Below, piece by piece: positions 23,304 through 35,977 of a stretch of 64,000 bases of DNA. The stretch spans positions 19,399 to 83,398 of the forward strand of contig MNCI01006166.1 in assembly GCA_015680685.1 (NCBI GenBank), written 5' to 3'. The stretch's first letter is position 1, and the number at the start of each line of letters is the position of its first letter. The notes beneath the pieces are model-generated. The model worked only from the letters and a program-made list of their open reading frames with translations, made no database searches and had not been told where the DNA came from. This DNA comes from Gnetum montanum. Taxonomy: Eukaryota > Streptophyta > Gnetopsida > Gnetales > Gnetaceae. A program made the translations under genes and the position numbers.

Positions 23304-25738
23304 TGTAATACCTCAGTGTTTCAAACCAAGGATCTTAGGTTTGTTAATTATTTTCTTATGCTAAGGTAAATTAGCATAAGGGTATATCTTGATATAATAT
23401 GAGATATATTATGTTGTATCTTGCTAGTGAATTATTCTAGTATAATATAACATCCTACTTATGCTTATGTTTATGATTATACATCTTGAGGTTTGAACCC
23501 TTAACTCCTTGTTTATTTGTATTTTTGATGCACTATTATTTCAATTATAATTAGTATCTCATGTTATATTTGCTCATAATCTTGTGTATAATGTATCTTG
23601 GAATAGCCCTTGTATGTATTGGCAAGGTTTGACCCTTGGACCTCTTGGTAAGTATACATGTTTTATTATATTTTGATGATGTGCTTCTTACGGTTTGGAT
23701 CTTCGAATTTGCTCTCATTACATATTTGAAAATATTCTTATTTTTTGTTTCTTTTCTTGACTATTATTTCTTAGTATTTGCTAATGCTTGATGCCTAAAG
23801 AGACACCTTGAAAGGATGGTGGTGCCCCACTATTGGTATTTTATTCATGTTTTTATTTATATTTTTAATTTTATTCTAAGTTTTTGGAATAAAGTAAGAA
23901 TATGGTTATGAGAAATATTAAATAAATATTTATATTTTTTTCTATTTATTCTTTTATTTTATCTTAGAACCCATTTTCAAGCATGTGGACTTATTCTCAT
24001 GTTATCTTGGCAACTTGACCATTGGTGGATCATTGAATATTTTTTATGAATACATGTTACCTGATTTTAGAAAATAGATTATTAATTCTTTATTTTTTAA
24101 AATTTATCAAAACCTACCTCTTATGCCTGTAAATACTTTGCAATGCTAGCTCTCTTGGCATTAGTTTTGCATTATGATTCTTTCCATTCTCTTGATTTTT
24201 AGATTTGGACCTATCGTGCTTGGAGAAGGCTTTTTGAATTCTTAAGGTAGAGAAAATTTCTTTTGATTCCATTAGATATGATAAGCAACTTACTTTCTTG
24301 TACTTGCTTTCTTTTTGTGATGCTTTGCATTGTTGATTTAAACATATTGCATGTGTTGTTGATCTAACCGTGCTTTTGCTAAATATTTTTGTAATTTTTT
24401 ATTTTCATAAATTTTAAAATTCTCCTTTAACATGTATCATATCCTCTTAGTAGTGGTGAGGGTGGTAGTTTCTAGGTGTGTCATGACCTAGATCTTAATA
24501 GAGCTAGGGGTCACGATGAAAGTTGCAATGGATTTTTAGCATGGTTTTCTACGTGGAAATACATGTACAACATTTGACATTAATGAAAACCTGCAATGGT
24601 AGCAAATAGCTAACATTTTGGGCATGTTCGTAGTGTTGAAAAGCTAGGAAATGTGATCTTTAGGGTTGATTCATTAATAAGGGTTGTAGAAAAAGATTAT
24701 TGATGTAGAGAGAGGTAGGTTCTTGTCATGGTAAAGTTGACCTGGAGGGTTTTGTCAACCTAGTGACATGATTCCTAGCTAGTCCTATCATGGTAAAGTT
24801 GATTTAGAGGATTTTTTTAACTTAGTAATGTGTAGCCTGCATTATGATAGCTTAGGTGTTAGTGAGGAGCTAAGAACTTAGGGTAGCTATAGGATTGATA
24901 CTAGTCATAATGTAACCCAATAGTTGGTCTTGACATACATAAGGATTTCTTAGTCAATAGTTGATATCAACCTTATAGTCCTTGATGGATAGTTTAAGCT
25001 AGTATCAACCTTATAGTTATTCTAACATTTGATGTGGTAACTCACAGAATATTATTGGTAATGCAAATCTCTAGTTAATGTGGTAACTAATGCACTAATA
25101 GTAAAGTTAATGTGGCAACTTATGCATTAATGGTAATGGTAATGGTTGTGATTAATGGTTAAATTAATTATAGTAGTTTTTGGTTTTAATAGTATGTTTT
25201 GTAGCATGGGCCCTATCTTCCAACTTATTCCATGTGGCATTAATGTGATTTCCTCTATGGTGAAAGTATACTAACCCTTCTTGCAAGTGCTTCATGCACA
25301 TTTTCAATTAGAAGGCTTAGATGGAGTTCCAAGTGTTAATGCAAGTACTACATTGAAGTGCACTATAGGAGTGTAGGTGATCAAGGATGCTTTGCAGTCA
25401 AAGGATTCAAGCATTATTGTAATTATGGAGTAATGTTATGGATTTGTGAAATGACTCATGTAGTTACCTTATATATTTCTTATAACTTTTATCTTAAGGA
25501 TTTGTGCTTATGATGTTCTTATAATACTATATGGATTTTGTTAAGTGATGTGTTCTTTATGGTTGTTTAAGTATGCTTATTGGATTATAAGGTATCATGC
25601 CTAATGATTTAATGTGATCCAATAATTTAATTTCTGGATTTTAAGTTATCCATATAGAATATATGAATTTCTAAGGAATTTAATCATGCCCCTCAAGTAA
25701 TTTCATAAATTTATCTATGGTTAATTTTGGGGTGTGAC
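23304..25738 (-). repeat. Candidate minus-strand gypsy LTR
   Basis: On the minus strand the block starts TGTCACACCCCAAAATTAAC, a very common start for plant chromovirus-type LTRs, and ends GAGGTATTACA. The length of 2.4 kb is long but acceptable. Flanking 5-mers (CTTAA and CTCAT) do not match, so no target duplication supports it. It lies just downstream, on the same strand, of a gypsy protease remnant and could be that element's 3' LTR. Confidence 0.45.
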
Positions 25739-26159
25739 ACTCATTACATCGATTTTCTCAATTTTGATTATAATGTTTGATGTTTAAAGCTTCATTTACT
25801 CTAAGGCTTGTCTTCATTCCCTACAATGCTTTCAACAATTTACCATTAGGGTGGAATTCCTTAATTGCATCTTCATAGTGGCTCAAACCTACACAAAATA
25901 CTCCACAAAAATCTAGGAAAGGATAGATTAAGATCAATCAATGATATAGAGCTCAAAACCTTGCTAATCCATAATGGCAATATACTAATTTCAGCCAATG
26001 AAGTTTTATCATCTCTCAAGGCACATTCTTAATTCTCACATGACATATAGGCTTTATCCAAGCACAAATAATGCTTAGCATTGATAAAATCACAAGCTTT
26101 AAACCCATCAATATTCCTACTAATACCAATAGGATATCTATCTTTACATATAATAGATT

Positions 26160-26850
26160 TTTAACTTGAAAAACCTATCAAACCTTGTCTAAACATCAAT
26201 GGAGATACAAATAGTAATCTTGTACTAAGAAAATTATAAAAAATCATCAATAAACATAATAATATGATTAATGTCCATGGTTGTCCAACATAGGAAGCAC
26301 TTTTCTTATTAGTAGTATATACATAAGATACAATATTCACATCCTCATAAGAAGTATCCACATAATCAATGTCATTATCTATGTAAAATGTATCAAATTG
26401 AGCATCATAGAATATATTATCATCATAAATATCATTATCACTATTTGCCCTTATTAAGTCTTGTAAACTATGGAGCAGGAACAAAGAATTCAAATCATAA
26501 GCATAATTTCTAGGAAGGTTAGGCAAAAATATAAACTTATCATGATCCCTTTTTATAGTTTGAATGTTATTATCCTTATTAAAAATATCTTTATGATCGA
26601 AATTCTATGATCTCCCAAAAATTAATTTTGCACAATTAATAGTTAGCACATCACAAATGATTTTATGAGAAAAATTGCTAGTTGAATAATCAATAATATA
26701 GTGTTCCTTCACTTGCTTATAATAAATTTTCATCATCCAATATACCTTATACAAATTAGAGTAAGAAATAGTATCAAGATGAAATGACTTCACAACTTTG
26801 AATGAAATGACATTTTATGGAAGGAATTTTAGGTAGTAAAAGAATTGCTT
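26160..26850 (-). pseudogene. Ty3/gypsy protease-region remnant
   Basis: The minus-strand translation, with one stop, gives FHLDTISYSNLYKVYWMMKI, then IICDVLTINCAKLIFGRS, a stop, and NFDHKDIFNKDNN with KRDHDKFIFLP. This follows the conserved C-terminal half of plant gypsy protease domains (VKCDVLPM..CHLLLGRPWQFDR). The remainder to 26160 is rich in Asp, Asn and Tyr and is not recognised. No RT follows before the LTR candidate at 25738, so pol has been deleted. Confidence 0.65.
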
Positions 26851-28114
26851 AGTTAACTTGAATTTACAAAGAATTACATAAGAAAATTTATAGTTTTGGA
26901 AAGCTTAGGAAGTTTTTTAAAATTTGGAAAAATGAAGTACTATAAAAGATATCCAAAAGCTAAGGTTATTTTATGTTCTTTCTAATCTATAAAAAATTGC
27001 AGTAATTATGGTAGTGAAAATTTGAGAGATGATAACTCAAACTTTTTACAATTTTTGATGCTAAAGTTCTAACTAAAATTTCAAATAAATCTAATATTAA
27101 ACTAAATTGTTATACAATGAGGGCGAAATAATTTTATCATTGATTATCATTCATTCTAGTAAAAATTTAGGATTTAGAAAATCTATCAAATTATAGAGCT
27201 AATTTCTTCCAAACAGAAATAGATATTGAATTGAAACTTTAGCTACATGTACCACATATTTTATACTTCTAATAAGTTTGTAATCACTAAAAAATATTTA
27301 AAAATGATTGAGATATGATTAAAATAGCAAATGTCCCTAATTCAGATTGTTTAACTTGAAAGATTGAGTAAATAATGATGAATGATGTTAATGAATTGAT
27401 GTTGAAATAGTAAATCCTATTGTAATGTTCTCTTCAAATAATTAAAGATAGCTAGTTTTCTTGTTTTCTAGCATATTAATTGTCTTTTCATAATATCTAG
27501 ATTTAGTAAGTTTGAAGGCAAAATTGTATTGAAGTGAACTTGCTCCATATTCCAACCTTAATGTCTAAAGTAAGAAGCCTCACAACTTTGAAAATAAAGT
27601 TGTTTATTATGCAGCATCATAGCTTTAAGAATAAAGTTATTCGTTTAGGAAGAAACGATAAAATTCTTTAAGACTTTAGTAGAGAAGAGTTTAGTAAAGA
27701 AAACACTATATAATAATGTTGGATGAAAAGATTCTAAAAACATTGATGAGGATAATTTTCCATTTGTAATTGGCTTGTAGTGAATAAAGATATTAGTATG
27801 CTATTGAAGTTGTTCTCTATTGTGGTGAGTAATGATTTATTATATGACTTGATAATTTTAAATTACACCATAGTAAGATATTATTTCAAAGTTAGATCCT
27901 ATTGTATCATGCTAAGAAATAGTAAATAAGTTCTTAAAAATTATCTAGTGTAACATAAGGATTTGAACTAATATCTAAAACAAGCTTATGAAGATAAATA
28001 AAAATATGCTAGAGCTTTTAAAAAGTAAAAGAAAGAGGTAGAAAATACCCTTAGGTTTGCTAAGGGGAAATTCATTAAACTAGAAGAGCTCAAGAGAGGA
28101 ATACCATGGGTTTT
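26851..28114. other. Unassigned AT-rich DNA
   Basis: No recognisable domain. From about 27975 the plus strand reads KQAYEDK and FAKGKFIKLEELKRG in another frame, which is probably the upstream part of the remnant starting at 28115. Confidence 0.35.
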
Positions 28115-28594
28115 AATTTTGATTTTGAACTTGCAAATAAAGTGGAAAAATTAATAGGGAAGATGATAAAGTTGAAGGAAATTAAGTTTACTATACAATC
28201 TAAGAACTTAAAACTCCAAGATGACTTGGATACTATCTAGAAAAGAGTTGTAGATCTCATTGGATAGAAGAATGCTATAACTCATATTTTTGATGAGAAG
28301 AGGAAAAGACTAAAAAACATGGTACATAGCTTACAAGAATAGGTAGTTACTAAAAAATTCATAGTCCATTATAAGTAATTATTATATCCTATTTTAAAGC
28401 AACATTGTGAATTAGCACCTTTCTCCATCATGTGTTCACTGTCACTTTTGGTGGTTTATAATGAAGTCTAAAATGAATTCCTTAAGAAATATTCTAATAT
28501 AGAGGTATCAAGTCCTACTACCAATGTTCCAACATCACCATTAAAAAAATCCTTCATTATCCATAAAATCCACCATAAAAGATACAACCCTTAA
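28115..28594 (+). pseudogene. Coiled-coil protein remnant, probably retroelement-derived
   Basis: A single frame of about 159 codons, ending at TAA 28592-28594, contains only six internal stops, all TAG or TAA. Segments such as ANKVEKLIGKMIKLKEIKFT and FDEKRKRLKNMVHSLQE are lysine-rich and heptad-like. The end (VSSPTTNVPTSPLKKS) is proline- and serine-rich. The plan of coiled coil then Pro/Ser tail resembles element 1's ORF3, but no sequence match is evident. Family unknown. Confidence 0.4.
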
Positions 28595-29984
28595 AGTTAA
28601 GGGGTGACTTATCCACCATGAAAGATACAACCTTTCATTAACAAGCCTCTTTTACTGCTTGATGATTTTTTATTTTATTTTCTTTCTTGTATTTTCTTAA
28701 AGACATAATGCTGCTGATATTATTAATTAGCTTCCATGACAAACATGTTTTCTTTTGATGTGTTTAGTGCTTTCTTTGTGTTATAATATATTTTGAAAGA
28801 GATACTCACTTGTAATATCTCTAGACATTCTTTCTTACATTTCAAAAGAATGTAAAGGAAAAAATAATTTATAACATGTTATAAGAAAAAGAAATTTATT
28901 CACCATCATTGTATGCTTTACAGATATTGCTTTACTAATCAAGAATATTATTTTGTTTAATTATATGATGCTTACTTGAAATGTTTAATTTAAGGAATTT
29001 TGATAAGAGCTTTTACTTAACAACCATTGATGGTAATAAGAAATTTTTGATTTATGTTATATAGTAGAGAAAGCTATTAAAAGTGGTATTTTATTTATCA
29101 TTTTTAATGTAATAGTCATGGAATAGTGCTAGATAGTAATGTACGATATTATCCCAAATGTCAATCTTGACGGATGGTGTTGAAGATTTGATGTGTTTAA
29201 TCAAGCTAAACATTCTTAGTGAAGTCTATATTATGTAACATCATGAATATTAACTTACACCACCTTAGTTTTACGCATTTAAATGCCTAATAATTTTAAA
29301 ATTTATTAAGTAATTCCACTAACTTGTGCTAAATAATCTTAATTATTCATCATGTCTATTTCATTAACCATCATGATAATTCTCTTAAACCTTGTTCTTC
29401 CACTTATGTATATAGCATAATTTAGTCATCTATAGTAAGTGTATGATAGATTTATGTTCTCTTAGTATTACTTGGACACTTTTCTGCTAAATACTATAGA
29501 TAATTAACATACACAATTTAACTAAAGTCATCAACATTCATGTTGATATAAGTTAACATAATTAATTTTACTTACCTTGGACCTTGTGGCTATCATATTA
29601 CTAAAGTTAACAAGAAGGACTAAATACCAACACATGATTTATAAGTTGGTGTCATAAAATTACTCTTAATATTTGATGGTACTACTTGTACGATGAACAT
29701 TTTACACTTTGGATTAGCCATAAGAGCTTACAATATGTGATGGATTAGCCATAGTTGAACATGAGATAGAGGAGGTGGATTAAGTTTAACTTCATAGTTT
29801 AGTGTCATACTAGCAGGGACAACATAATGAAAAATGTACCAAGAAGGATAGCTCAATAGTCTCATTATCTTATCTAATCTAAGGGACTAGATGGTCCCTC
29901 AATAACTCTTAGATTCTTAGGCTTGAAAAAGGTTATGAGTACTTTTAGGAGATGAACACCTATTATAGTAGACATTTTAATTTT
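28595..29984. other. Unassigned, probably decayed chromovirus pol
   Basis: Position and strand place it upstream of the integrase remnant at 29985, but I cannot read conserved RT or integrase motifs in it. Confidence 0.35.
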
Positions 29985-30830
29985 ATTAAAGTTTAAGAAT
30001 TAAGATTTACATCAACATCAGGAAGATAGTTAGAAAGGACAAATTAGACCTTGGAGGATGTCATTGAAACTTGAGTCTAAATGAAAAAGATAGTTGGGAT
30101 AGATTCCTTTAATTGATAAATTTTGCTTATAGTAAGAGTTATCAAACTAGTTTGGAAGTAGCATTGTCTAAAGTCTAATGTGGTATATCTTATCATACAT
30201 CTTTTTTTTTTTTTTGGGTTTTGATAGAGCCCAAACAAAGGAACTTCCAAAATTTCATCAAAGAAGCTTATGAGAAGATTAAATTTTTAGAGATTTTCAA
30301 TGGACTTAAGTAATACAAGATGATTTCATCAAAGTATGTTAGCACTTCATATTATGTTAGGACTTAAGCAATACAAGATAATTTCATCAAAGAATTCAAC
30401 CTAGGAGATCAAGTTTTCTTTAAAATTCAACTTTAAAAAAATATGAGATTTGGTTGAATAAGATAGTTAGTACTATGCTACTTTGATTCTTTTTAATTTT
30501 GAAAAATATTAAAATAGTTGTGTATTAGTTTGAATTTTTTCAATAGTTTATACTTGGTAAGTTTTGATGTTAAGAATACACATACATTAGATCATAGTCA
30601 TGTTATAAAATGGCAAGATATGTAGATTAAATTAAAAATTATGTTTTTATAGTCTTGTAGGGCAGTTAGTTGAGATTATGGAGTACATGTAAAGATAGTT
30701 GAGAGCCAAAATTATTCTATAGTGAAGATTTTTTAGACAAAAATATAATTCATAAGAAGAAACTTGGGAGGAGGAAAAGATTTTTCATATCTTTTTACCT
30801 TAAGATCTTTCATGAGGAAGATTCTTAAAG
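29985..30830 (+). pseudogene. pol: Chromovirus (Tekay/Del-like) integrase 3' remnant
   Basis: In order on the plus strand: LERTN, stop, TLEDVIET (30029), the WDRFL..INFAYSKSYQTSLEVAL region (30095-30170), FNLGDQVFFKI (30388-30420), PVEIMEYM (near 30665) and EETWEEEKIFHIFLP (30759-30803). These follow the known order of chromovirus integrase: the catalytic-Glu region, the FAYN.SY.SSI box, the F.VGD.VFLK module and the ETWE..E terminus. Frames shift several times, and a run of T at about 30203-30217 sits inside. A purine-rich GGGGAGGTAGGGTAGGG tract follows. Confidence 0.75.
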
Positions 30831-30867
30831 GGGAGGTAGGGTAGGGTTGGGGGATGGGAAGAGAGTG

Positions 30868-31500
30868 GAACACCCCAATTCTAGAGACCTTTTCCTACTT
30901 GATACACTTTTTGATTTGAATGCTTGATGTGTTATTTCCTGAACTTTTGCCTTATATTTGCACCTTCTGTTTGGTTATGCTTTAGTGTTCTTTGATGCTG
31001 TTATATAGTATTGTGTTTATTTATGTAATTAAGCCTTGCTTGTGATTACACCTTTGGGTTTATATTTGTAATTTTTTTATTTTTACTTTTTATGTATTTT
31101 AGTATTTTAATTATTTATTTTTATTTATAGCATTTGTTCCTTTTTATTATCTTTATAAGAATTCTATAGTATTTTAATTTACCTTATTTTACCTTTTAGC
31201 ATTGCACAATTGAGCTATGTGCTTTGTAAATACTTTGGTAAGATGTTATTGGTATTTTAATTTATTTTGATTATTTTATTTGAAGCTCATATTAATTACT
31301 TAATTTAGCCATTTTTCTTGTGGTTACCTTTTAAAGGATATTTTATATTTGGATTTATTTTATCTTTAGCATATATGCAATAACTATTTTATTGGAGTTT
31401 TTAGTAAGAATGTATTAGGTACTAGATGGATCATTAGCACATGAGATTCTACATTGAGTATGTGTTATGCTTTGTTTGTTATGTGTGTTATAACCCCTCA
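30868..31500 (+). repeat. Start of a chromovirus-type 3' LTR
   Basis: TGGAACACCCCAATTC directly follows the purine-rich tract after the integrase terminus, exactly where the 3' LTR should begin. The right boundary is not determined; related words (GGATCATTAGCACATGAGATTCTAC near 31425, split by differences) recur at about 51320 in another LTR-like block. Confidence 0.5.
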
Positions 31501-32479
31501 CTATAGGATCCCAAGGTATTATGCTATGTTTTTGTATGTTTGGTTAGATGTGATTGAGATCTTAGAGGCATGCATAGATAAACATGATATTTTATTATAT
31601 TTTATAATATTTTTTTTGAGATTTTATTAACATATGATTATGAATACATGATTACAATGATTATGCATGCTTATCTTGTTAGATGAGTTAGGTAGTTGTT
31701 GGAGCAAGATCACGACCTTACTCTGAAGCAGTCTAGATAACTCATTTTAGGTGTTTGCGAGTCTCTGGTTCTACCAAGGCACACATATCTCCAAATAGCC
31801 TTTTCTAGTTTAAGTGAGTTAATTATGAATAAATATATATTAATAATAAAATACTTCAAATAAAATGTCATCTTGTATATAACTATCGGCTATCTTTTTT
31901 CTCTATCCATCAACGTAATGATGAAAATTAATAGCTTTCTAATCATTTAACTCTAAAATCTATATAGCTAATATAGTGAATGAAAAATGTTTTATAGAAT
32001 ATGTCATTCTTTTATTTTGAGCTATTTGTCAATAAACTTTTTGAACTTTTTGAAGCTAAAATTTAGAAAATTTTTGTTAAATAGAGTAAGAATTTGAGAT
32101 AGAAATATTATTCATGATGCTCAAAAGTGCACAAAAGATGATATCAATTCTACATTAAATTGATTTACAATTGACACTAATAGAAGCTATCTTATTCAAC
32201 TAGAATAACAAGAATATGTGAAACCTTAGCTTCTAGAGAAAATAACTTATTCAACAACCTATCATTCACTTAAACATAGCTATGCATAATTTAAGCTAAT
32301 AAGTAAAGAAAGCTATCTTTTTCTAATGTAGATTGAGAGAAAAACTAAAAGAAATAATCAAAACATTTTCAGAATGCCAATATAGAAATAGTCTTTATAA
32401 GATTTTTCCAAAAGTGTCTTCTATCTATTCCTTCATCCCCCGTCTTTTTATGAAGCTTCTCAAAGTTCGATAGCGTAGC
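31501..32479. other. Unassigned AT-rich DNA
   Basis: A GC-richer patch at 31700-31790 reads, on the minus strand, TTGGTAGAACCAGAG, loosely like a tRNA-Met primer site, but its position does not fit the neighbouring frames. No coding content. Confidence 0.35.
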
Positions 32480-34065
32480 TTTTGGTAGCTACAAGAGTTA
32501 CAACATCATTAATTAATTTTATATTCTCCTTGTATGCTTGCAAACCATTAGAAAATTTATCAACTTCTTAATAAGCTTTCTTTATTTTCAAAATTTGTAG
32601 CCCTTCTATCGGTAATTGATGAGCTAACTTCCCATGATTGAATAGAACTTTTATAGCTTGATTTAATGTAGCTAGCTTGATGTTTTTGAGTTTCTTAATA
32701 ACATCTTTAGCTTCTATTTCATTAGTGCCTAATTTAGTTAATGAATCAATTAGCTCATTCAATGCAACTCTTGTAGTTGAACAAATCTACTCTACCTTCA
32801 ATTTCTTTTTAGTAGCTTCTGTCATTATTCTTGCAATTATAATTATCATGTTTTCTAAGAAATATTTTTTGAATTATGACAGTATCTCTCTTTTCTCTGT
32901 AGCTGCTTTAACTAATTCCTAAGCTCTTTGTTTCATCTGAATAAAATAGCTTAAATTTTCTTTACCTCTTTGATTTCAGCTTAAGTCTCCTCTACCCATT
33001 CTTAATTATAGCTAATTTTAGTAATTAACTCCTAAAAACTAGACTGTAGTAAATAAGAGTGATCTATACCTTTACTCTTCTTAGCCTATTCTAATTTAGA
33101 GCATACAACAATAAGATTTTCTTCTAATGGTATCATAGGTTGCTCTTTATTTTTTAGTAATGATTCTTTTATAATAACCGTAGTATTAAGCTTCTCATTC
33201 TTATTGTTTTAGCTTTACAATTGTTTTACAATTTGACTATTTCTTATTCATTCTACATCAAATATTCTTTGAGTCTAGCTATTTGACTATTGGCTACTTG
33301 TCCCATGTCTTTAATTAAAATAGCTACAATTTCTAACATGTCCTAATGGGACATTACTAGTTTTTGCCCTTCTATTTGAGGATCATCTACCTTATAAGGG
33401 AAGATAACACTTGCTTTAGTTTCTAGCTTAGTCTAGATCTTCTTGTTGAGAATTTTTCTTTCTTCTTTTTCTTTAACTTTGAAGGACTAAGTTGATCCTT
33501 TCATTAAATAGCTTGAGAGGAGGTCCAAAGTTAAAGCTAATAATAAGCTTTTGCTTTCCTTTTGTTATTACTGTTATAGCTATTATAGTCTTTGCTATTC
33601 TAGCAGCTCCTACTGTTCTTACTACTGCTATTGTTGTTGCTTGAGAAACTCTTGTTGTTATTTTACCTTTGTAGCTTTAATTCTTTTAATTATTATTATT
33701 TTGGTTGCCTTCTTTCTTGAATATTTAGCTCCATTTTGTGAGAATCTTTCATTGAGCATGACTTCTTAGAGATTTTGTAGATTCCATGAGAAGTAATTTT
33801 CCTCCATTAGAGCTATTAAATATTCATTGGTAAAGCATTTAGCTAAAGGATGATCTCTACTTTTAGTCTATCTACAGACCTCAATGCCTAGCTGATCACA
33901 AGTAGAGGTTGTGAGCTTCATTTATAAACATCTTTTCAACTATTCTAATGCTTCATATACTATTTCAATTAATAAATCTTTCTATTTAGGAGCATTTGAA
34001 CATTTCCAAATGAAGTTTAATACTTCTAATATTTGTTGTTCCATGATCATGGTGATTTTTGTAAC
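32480..34065 (-). pseudogene. Large decayed ORF with Cys/His motif and poly-Gln tract
   Basis: The minus strand reads from an ATG near 34055 (MIMEQQILEVLNFIWK). Near 33920 it gives CDQLGIEVCR, stop, TKSRDHPLAKC, a possible CX7CX6HX4C zinc motif. It continues into EENYFSWNLQNL and a long glutamine-rich run with TAG and TAA at CAG/CAA positions (33690-33560). A lysine-rich, probably coiled-coil part ends with an intact stretch (32762-32568, LTKLGTNEIEAKDVIKKLKN). At least two small frameshifts are present. Sequence decay matches the retroelements. The family is not recognised; a gag- or ORF3-like protein of another retrotransposon is most likely. Confidence 0.45.
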
Positions 34066-35205
34066 AATAGTAGCTGATTATGATTGGTAGGAGTAGGGTG
34101 TGGATGGAGTGAAGATTGAGTATCTAAAAGGTATAACTTTATTATCTTGTATATTATAATGATAGCATTGTGGTGGATTATGATATAATATTGATAATAT
34201 TTATTATGATCATGGCATTATGCATGACAAGGTCATTAGACTAGTTGGTATGATATGTAATGTTATGGTTGGTCATTTATGATTATAATGCTATGCATTT
34301 TTAGGTTATAGGACTAGTGGATATATCTTGTCATGCATGGGTGGTTTCTTGGGTATGTAGTCAATATGATTTGTAGCATGTAGAGTTTATTGGTATTTTA
34401 ATTAGATTCTTCATGAGTAAGCTATGATGCATGGGTTTCATGATAATAGTTGGGATGGGAAAAAATTATGAAAAAGTTTATAAAATCAAAACTGAAGTGA
34501 AAATTAAAGTTAATGTAATTTCTATTTAAAACATATTAACATATTCCATTCTTCTTTCCTAATAAAATTATTTCATAATTTCATTAGAATTCTCTTTTCA
34601 TACATTCTTATCTAATTATTAATGGATTTCTTTGATTTCTAGGATATGGGGAAGCTAACTTAAAGTAGGCTATAGTTTTATGAGTTTCAGTTCATGTTAT
34701 AATAAGATTAGAACATTACTTGATTCATGTTAGTATCTTGGTTTTGGAAATTCTTTGGGAATTAATAAGTAACTTTAGCTTTCCTTTATTTTATGAGTTG
34801 ATTTTATGTGCATGCTTATGGAAGTTAGTTGAAGGAGCATCTGGCTACGATTTCTTGTTATGGTTGCATGATAATTTCTTCTAAGTTGTTTGGATGTTTT
34901 GTATTTAGAGGCTTGATATATTTAGTAATGGTAGCATTTGACTTTTCATTGATGTACAATTATAATTATGTTGATGAAAATTGACAATTAGTATAATTGA
35001 AATTTCTGGTGGGTTCTACTAGTATTGTGGATCACATACATGGTGTGTTATGTATACTTTCATGTATAAGTGTTATTTATGGTTAGATGTTAAATTAAGA
35101 GACAAGTGACATTATTGATTAGCTTCTAAGGATGATAGAACCATCATTGTTACTCTTTAAGGATCCATGGCTTGATTTCGATGTTTGTAGTTAATGCATG
35201 AGATA
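34066..35205. other. LTR-like host sequence of element 3
   Basis: AT-rich, TATGAT- and GATTATG-rich DNA that continues at 40301 after element 3 is removed and, beyond element 2, at 50945. No frame. It is probably part of a long, old LTR. Confidence 0.4.
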
Positions 35206-35210
35206 GTTGG

Positions 35211-35308
35211 TGGAGGGATGCATCAACAGGGCCACGTCGACGCGACTGTGTATACGAGGCCCCGTATACATGGCCTAGTCAACACATCAACTGTTTAGCG
35301 CTTCATCA
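35211..35308 (-). repeat. Element 3, 3' LTR, only 98 bp
   Basis: On the minus strand it starts TGATGAAGCG after the polypurine tract, matches the first part of the LTR at 40295-39417, and stops at CCTCCA, next to a GTTGG copy. It keeps a palindrome (GTATACGAGGCCCCGTATAC, 35250-35269, one mismatch). Confidence 0.8.
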
Positions 35309-35342
35309 TACCCCCACGACTGAGTAAAAATTCATCCTCGAG
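35309..35342 (-). promoter_or_regulatory. Element 3 pre-LTR block and polypurine tract
   Basis: The minus strand reads CTCGAGGATGAATTTTTACT then CGTGGGGGTA and TGATGA, matching elements 1 and 2. Confidence 0.75.
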
Positions 35343-35659
35343 TCAAAGAAAGTGAGGAACAAGCTCAATTGAATACACAGTGGATAGGTATGGGATTATT
35401 AATTGACTAGAAATTTATTCATGTTGCAGTGGATATGAAAAAATTGGGACACAGACACGAAATGATAAAATTTATCGGAACTCATGTGGTTCTTGGTGGT
35501 GGTGGTTCCTCCATGGGTCGCTTCCCTTGTCTTGTGCATTAGGCTTCTGAGATTGATATCATTGAAGAATCACTTGACGTTTCTCCTCTTCTATCTAAGG
35601 GTTATGAGCTATCCATGCTGATGTTCCAATGTTTGATGAAGTCGGCATTTCCCATGGGC

Positions 35660-35915
35660 ATGGCAACTATGGGAATACTTGATTGGCCTTGACATGCCAT
35701 GCTATAGATAGCTATCGTTCCTCTTCATAGGCTTGGGCCCTGACCTCTCCACCTTTTGCTTGGCCAGCTTATGCAGTGACAAGAGGTCCCTGATGGATGC
35801 TGAATGATTATGCCTCCTGCTTCGCATGTTCTACATGAGGTCCTTGGCTTTTGCCCCCCAGGTGTTTAATTGCACCTTGAAAAGGTCCTCCTTGTTGTCC
35901 TCTTTTTAGGGCCAT
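35660..35915 (-). pseudogene. Element 3 ORF3 stub
   Basis: The minus-strand ATG at 35915 follows the putative mini-intron and starts MALKRGQQGG, comparable to MVPKRP in element 1. A second frame then gives KAKDL and RDLLSLHKLAKQKVERSGPK before stops. The domain and coiled coil found in element 1 are missing. A deletion or a different short ORF are both possible. Confidence 0.4.
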
Positions 35916-35977
35916 CTATAATCACACAAAGATCAATTGTTAGTAAGGTTATTGAAATAAATTCAGTTATTTCATAC
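35916..35977 (-). other. Putative 62-nt mini-intron before ORF3 stub
   Basis: On the minus strand AAG/GTATGAAATAAC begins it, CTTACTAAC is a consensus-like branch site, and TGATTATAG/ATGG ends it. It is the inverted counterpart of 15555-15615 and 49747-49806. Confidence 0.55.

Noticed and set aside
31760-31795. tRNA-Met-type primer site on the minus strand
   Set aside because: Similarity to TGGTATCAGAGC is weak, no LTR end abuts it, and the gag-like frame lies on the wrong side.
33551-33769. Plus-strand Cys/Tyr-rich frame that looks like a small secreted peptide
   Set aside because: It is the complement of the poly-Gln tract (CAG/CAA repeats) of the minus-strand remnant.
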